Source: an uncultured Lachnospiraceae bacterium
Lineage (GTDB): Bacteria; Bacillota; Clostridia; Lachnospirales; Lachnospiraceae
Length of the DNA: 10,064 bases
Reading direction: 5' to 3'
Assembly (NCBI GenBank): GCA_905236545.1
Contig: CAJOQO010000225.1
Span: forward strand, 1-10,064
This document shows, in pieces, positions 7,974 to 10,064 of the stretch; the stretch's first letter is position 1; each line of letters begins with the position of its first letter. The position numbers and the translations under genes are program-made. Below the pieces are notes generated by a model. That model had not been told where the DNA came from. It did not search any database and worked only from the letters and a program-made list of their open reading frames with translations.

Positions 7974-8004
7974 GGAAGACTGCGGATACAGATCCGCACA
8001 GATG
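7931..8004 (+). repeat. Imperfect 32-bp tandem duplication across the stop codon of the GGDEF-EAL gene
   Basis: Two 32-base units, 7931-7962 and 7963-7994, both begin CGCGCAGATGA and end AGACTGCGGATACAGATC, differing only in the three bases between (AGC versus GGA). A third partial copy, CGCACAGATG, covers 7995-8004. Each copy of GCGGAT-ACAG-ATCCGC can form a 6-bp hairpin with a 4-base loop. Since 32 is not a multiple of 3, the second unit is read in a new frame, and its CGCAGATGA supplies the stop codon (TGA 7971-7973). Confidence 0.9.
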
Positions 8005-8069
8005 CATATGGAAGGAATCTACAGTTCCCTGGCAGGCTGCAGGCATAAAAACAGAGCGGGAGAAGAGAA

Positions 8070-9005
8070 ATGGCGGATCACATTGGAATCGTAGTACTTG
8101 GTGCGGTTTTTGTAGATATTAAAGGGTACCCGATCTCGCAGTATATCCCCGGCGGGAGAAATGCGGGCAGAGTGATTCAGGTGCATGGCGGTGTCAGCAG
8201 GAACGTGGTGGAGGACATCGCGAATGTGGAGCTGGAACCGACGTTTCTCAGCGTTGTGGATCACAGCGGTATAAGCACGGATGTCATTGAGAAGCTGAAG
8301 CGGCACAGGGTCAATACAGATTATATCCGGCGGACCGAGGACGGACTTGGTACCTGGCTGGCCCTGTTTGACAACAACGGGGATGTGGCCGGGTCGATCT
8401 CCAAAAGGCCGGATCTGTCTGAGATCCTGAAGATCCTGGAGGAACATGGCGATGAGATCTTCAGCCGCGCGGACAGCATCGTCGTTGAGATCGATATGGA
8501 ACCGCAGATCCTGAAGAAGGTTTTCTCCCTGGCTCAGACCTGGAACAAGGAGATCTACGCGGTCGTATCGAATATGTCGATCGCGATGGAACGAAGGGAT
8601 CTTCTCAAAAAGACAGGCTGTATCGTCTGCAATGAGCAGGAGGCAGGGATTCTGTTTTCAGTGAACTATGAGGATATGACTCCGGAGGAGCTGCAGGAAG
8701 ATCTTTCTCTGCGGATCGCCCATGCGCAGATTCCGCGGATGATCGTGACCCTTGGCAGCAGAGGCGCTGTGTACGCTGCGCTCGGCGCGGACTCCGGCGT
8801 GTGTCCGGCCATCGAGACCGAGGTGATCGACACGACAGGGGCGGGAGATGCATTTTTCGCGGGAGCCGCGATCGGGCTCACCTATGGAAAGACGCTTAAG
8901 GAGTCCTGCCAGATCGGAACAAGGCTTGCCGCCTCCGTGATCGCCACCAAGGAAAACGTCTGCCCCCGTTTTCTCCCGGAGGAATTCGGACTGCTGAGAA
9001 CATAG
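8070..9005 (+). CDS. PfkB-family carbohydrate or nucleoside kinase (pseudouridine-kinase-like)
   Basis: A 311-residue cytoplasmic ribokinase-fold enzyme that should phosphorylate a sugar or nucleoside with ATP. The C-terminal signature DTTGAGDAFFAG (254-265) carries the catalytic-base aspartate Asp260 and the anion hole. IVTLGSRGAVYA (225-236) and NEQEAG (188-193) are the usual nucleotide-side blocks. The N-terminal substrate side reads VLGAVFVDIKGYP (9-21) and VHGGVSRN (38-45), where many family members have NPGG. The overall pattern (AGR before the GG motif, GGVSRN, LFDNNGD at 99-105) recalls PsuK/YeiC pseudouridine kinase more than fructokinase or PfkB proper, from memory of those sequences only. 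No pseudouridine glycosidase gene is visible nearby. GGGAG (8058-8062) is 7 bases before the ATG. It lies 96 bases after the GGDEF-EAL gene and may belong to the same transcript. Substrate uncertain. Confidence 0.9.
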   Translation: MADHIGIVVLGAVFVDIKGYPISQYIPGGRNAGRVIQVHGGVSRNVVEDIANVELEPTFLSVVDHSGISTDVIEKLKRHRVNTDYIRRTEDGLGTWLALFDNNGDVAGSISKRPDLSEILKILEEHGDEIFSRADSIVVEIDMEPQILKKVFSLAQTWNKEIYAVVSNMSIAMERRDLLKKTGCIVCNEQEAGILFSVNYEDMTPEELQEDLSLRIAHAQIPRMIVTLGSRGAVYAALGADSGVCPAIETEVIDTTGAGDAFFAGAAIGLTYGKTLKESCQIGTRLAASVIATKENVCPRFLPEEFGLLRT

Positions 9006-9038
9006 CGCGGATCTATTCTGCGATTCGCCGGAGAGATA

Positions 9039-9069
9039 GAGGAAACACTGATTGAATCCGTGTTTCCTC
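9039..9069. other. Strong hairpin after the PfkB kinase gene
   Basis: GAGGAAACAC (9039-9048) pairs perfectly with GTGTTTCCTC (9060-9069). Inside, GAT and ATC pair around TGA after one mismatch, giving a nearly continuous 13-bp stem. No T tract follows on the plus strand (CATGCATAAAAA), so it is not a textbook terminator, but its position 34 bases after the kinase stop suggests a 3'-end structure or a transcription barrier between convergent genes. The rest of the 9006-9207 spacer holds the bioY terminator and otherwise nothing I recognise. Confidence 0.6.
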
Positions 9070-9076
9070 CATGCAT

Positions 9077-9109
9077 AAAAATGCCGGGAACCGGTTAAGG
9101 CTCCCGGCA
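9077..9109 (-). terminator. Rho-independent terminator of bioY
   Basis: Read on the minus strand, TGCCGGGA (9109-9102) pairs with TCCCGGCA (9089-9082), with an extra CC/GG pair inside and a TTAACC-type loop. It is followed directly by five Ts (plus-strand A9077-9081). It lies about 100 bases past the bioY stop. On the plus strand the A tract comes before the stem, so the terminator serves the minus-strand transcript. Confidence 0.8.
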
Positions 9110-9207
9110 GATCCAGAAGCGTATCCCCCTCCCCGGAAGAAAGATTAGTATCGTCAAAGATGGAAGGGGAAGGAGAACTGCATTGGATGTCAGAAAACGG
9201 TATTATC

Positions 9208-9798
9208 TCAATGGATGTTTGCGTACTTTCTGATCCTGGAACCGATCAGCAGCGCGACCGCGATCTTGATCAGGTCGGGGATAATAAACGGAATGACGCA
9301 CCAGCCGAGCACCACAGCGAGTGAAACCGGGCCGTTTCCCCTGGTATAGACGATCATGAACCAGGCTGTGCCAAAGGCGTAGCAGACCAGCAGGCCGGCC
9401 AGCATCGAGACAGCCTGAACGATCCTGCTGCTGCCTGCCAGGTGAGAGATTAACCACATGGTGAGGGCGGAGAAGAGGAATCCGATGATATAACCGCCTG
9501 TGTTTCCAAGCAGGATGCCGATTCCGCCGGTAAAGCCGGAAAAAACCGGAAGTCCGATGGCACCGAGCAGGATGTAAACAAGCACACTGAGTGTTCCGCG
9601 TCTTCCGCCCAGCACGGATACCGTGAGAAATACGCCCAGCGTCTGGAGTGTGAACGGGACTGTGGCCGGGATCGAGATCCAGGAACAGATCGCGATCAGC
9701 ACCGCGAACAGCCCGATGTATACGATGTCATAGGTTTTGCCGGAATGTGTCCGATGTGCGGAATCGCCGGTTCGCGTACCGGCAGCAGGTGAAGCCAT
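9208..9798 (-). CDS. bioY: BioY biotin transporter, substrate-binding (S) component
   Basis: A 196-residue integral membrane protein that captures biotin, either alone or with a shared ECF energy-coupling module, which is not in this window. About six hydrophobic segments are visible from residue 24 onward, after a polar N-terminal tail. Family landmarks: FTLQTLGVFLTVSVLGGRRG (49-68), LLGAIGLPVFSG (77-88), GGIGILLGNTGGYIIGF (91-107; most members have GPTGGY, here GNTGGY) and FIIPDLIKIAVA (171-182). The start is ATG 9798, with AAAGGAG 7 bases upstream (9806-9812). An in-frame ATG at 9837 would lie only a few bases from the predicted transcription start. The gene is convergent with the kinase, has its own promoter and terminator, and is apparently under biotin-repressor control. 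Confidence 0.95.
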   Translation of the reverse strand: MASPAAGTRTGDSAHRTHSGKTYDIVYIGLFAVLIAICSWISIPATVPFTLQTLGVFLTVSVLGGRRGTLSVLVYILLGAIGLPVFSGFTGGIGILLGNTGGYIIGFLFSALTMWLISHLAGSSRIVQAVSMLAGLLVCYAFGTAWFMIVYTRGNGPVSLAVVLGWCVIPFIIPDLIKIAVALLIGSRIRKYANIH

Positions 9799-9805
9799 GT
9801 TGTCT

Positions 9806-9812
9806 CTCCTTT
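9806..9812 (-). promoter_or_regulatory. Ribosome-binding site that fixes the bioY start
   Basis: Minus-strand AAAGGAG lies 7 bases before the ATG at 9798. This favours the 196-residue protein over the 209-residue reading from ATG 9837, which has no ribosome-binding site. Confidence 0.85.
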
Positions 9813-9850
9813 GTTGTGTTATACAGGTGATCTTCATGCATCTGTTTGAG

Positions 9851-9880
9851 ACTGTAACATAGCACGCGGCAAAATGTCAA
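9851..9880 (-). promoter_or_regulatory. bioY promoter
   Basis: On the minus strand a perfect -35 box TTGACA (9880-9875) is followed, after 18 bases, by a -10 box TACAGT (9856-9851; 4 of 6 consensus positions). Transcription would begin near 9844, giving a leader of about 45 bases. The -35 box lies inside one arm of the inverted repeat at 9872-9907. Confidence 0.7.
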
Positions 9881-9907
9881 CCGTCATGGCGTATATGGTT
9901 GACATTT
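9872..9907. promoter_or_regulatory. BirA-type biotin operator
   Basis: A perfect 11-bp inverted repeat: AAATGTCAACC (9872-9882), a 14-base spacer, then GGTTGACATTT (9897-9907). Arm sequence and spacing fit the known BirA operator pattern of Firmicutes (TTGTTAACC-like arms with a 14-16 base gap). One arm contains the bioY -35 box, so biotin-loaded BirA bound here should block RNA polymerase. The site lies directly upstream of a biotin transporter gene, which makes the assignment strong even though birA is not in the window. Confidence 0.9.
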
Positions 9908-9915
9908 CAAAACGG

Positions 9916-9994
9916 ATGCCCCGGCCTGCTCCCTGAGCACCATGAGACGGCCACAGGGGTTTCTGAGCGGCAGACTTTGTATGCCCCGGCCTGC
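9916..9994. repeat. 14-bp direct repeat in the unassigned right edge
   Basis: ATGCCCCGGCCTGC occurs at 9916-9929 and again at 9981-9994. The second copy runs into a hairpin: TGC-(G)-GATGG (9992-10000), loop CTTCC, CCATC-GCA (10006-10013). From 9908 to 10064 I find no convincing gene on either strand; a 26-codon plus-strand frame and an open minus-strand frame both lack support. This may be part of a structured RNA, an interspersed repeat, or the end of a gene beyond the window. Confidence 0.55.
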
Positions 9995-10064
9995 GGATGG
10001 CTTCCCCATCGCAAACCTGTAGCCCACTCCGGCTGAGCTCTTTGCCGACTGCGATCGGGCGTCC

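Noticed and set aside
9799..9837. Earlier in-frame ATG for bioY at 9837
   Set aside because: It has no ribosome-binding site and would leave almost no leader after the predicted transcription start, while ATG 9798 has AAAGGAG at good spacing.
9942..10022. A 26-codon plus-strand frame starting MRRPQGFLSG
   Set aside because: It has no ribosome-binding site, overlaps the direct repeat and hairpin, and no known family is recognisable.
9834..10064. A minus-strand frame open from the right edge to the TGA at 9834-9836
   Set aside because: It runs straight through the biotin operator and bioY promoter and its translation resembles no protein; probably open by chance in GC-rich sequence.

Overview
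The window looks like a chromosomal segment of a moderately GC-rich anaerobic Firmicute, probably a Clostridia or Lachnospiraceae-type gut bacterium. This is an inference from strong AGGAGG/AAAGGAG ribosome-binding sites, an iron-sulfur single-chain L-serine dehydratase, a BioY transporter under a BirA-type operator, and a multidomain c-di-GMP protein with a dCache sensor. The species cannot be named from the sequence alone.

Layout, left to right. A NOL1/NOP2/Sun (RsmF-like) RNA cytosine-5 methyltransferase is cut by the left edge (1-1550, +). A GC-rich spacer follows, with a 20-bp direct repeat whose first copy lies inside the end of the methyltransferase gene. Next come three tightly spaced plus-strand genes that read as an operon: L-serine dehydratase (1698-2912), an extracellular family-5 (oligopeptide/nickel type) solute-binding protein (2934-4595), and a 1112-residue membrane protein with dCache, HAMP, degenerate GGDEF, intact EAL and two C-terminal PAS-like regions (4635-7973). 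The stop codon of this last gene sits inside a 32-bp tandem duplication. A PfkB-family sugar or nucleoside kinase follows (8070-9005, +). A convergent spacer with two hairpins separates it from bioY (9208-9798, -), the substrate-binding subunit of an ECF biotin transporter. bioY has a readable promoter overlapped by a perfect 11-bp inverted repeat of BirA-box type. The right edge (about 9910-10064) has no gene I can support, but it holds a 14-bp direct repeat and a hairpin.

How the genes may work together. The most interesting unit is the solute-binding protein beside the c-di-GMP phosphodiesterase-like receptor, with no ABC permease or ATPase visible. This arrangement resembles the Vibrio NspS-MbaA pair, in which a periplasmic binding protein reports a small molecule to a GGDEF-EAL membrane protein. 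I infer that the binding protein here may be a sensory partner of the dCache receptor rather than a transporter part, so that an extracellular peptide or similar ligand would tune c-di-GMP breakdown. The serine dehydratase upstream would couple amino-acid catabolism to the same transcript. The bioY part is a self-contained biotin-repressed uptake unit.
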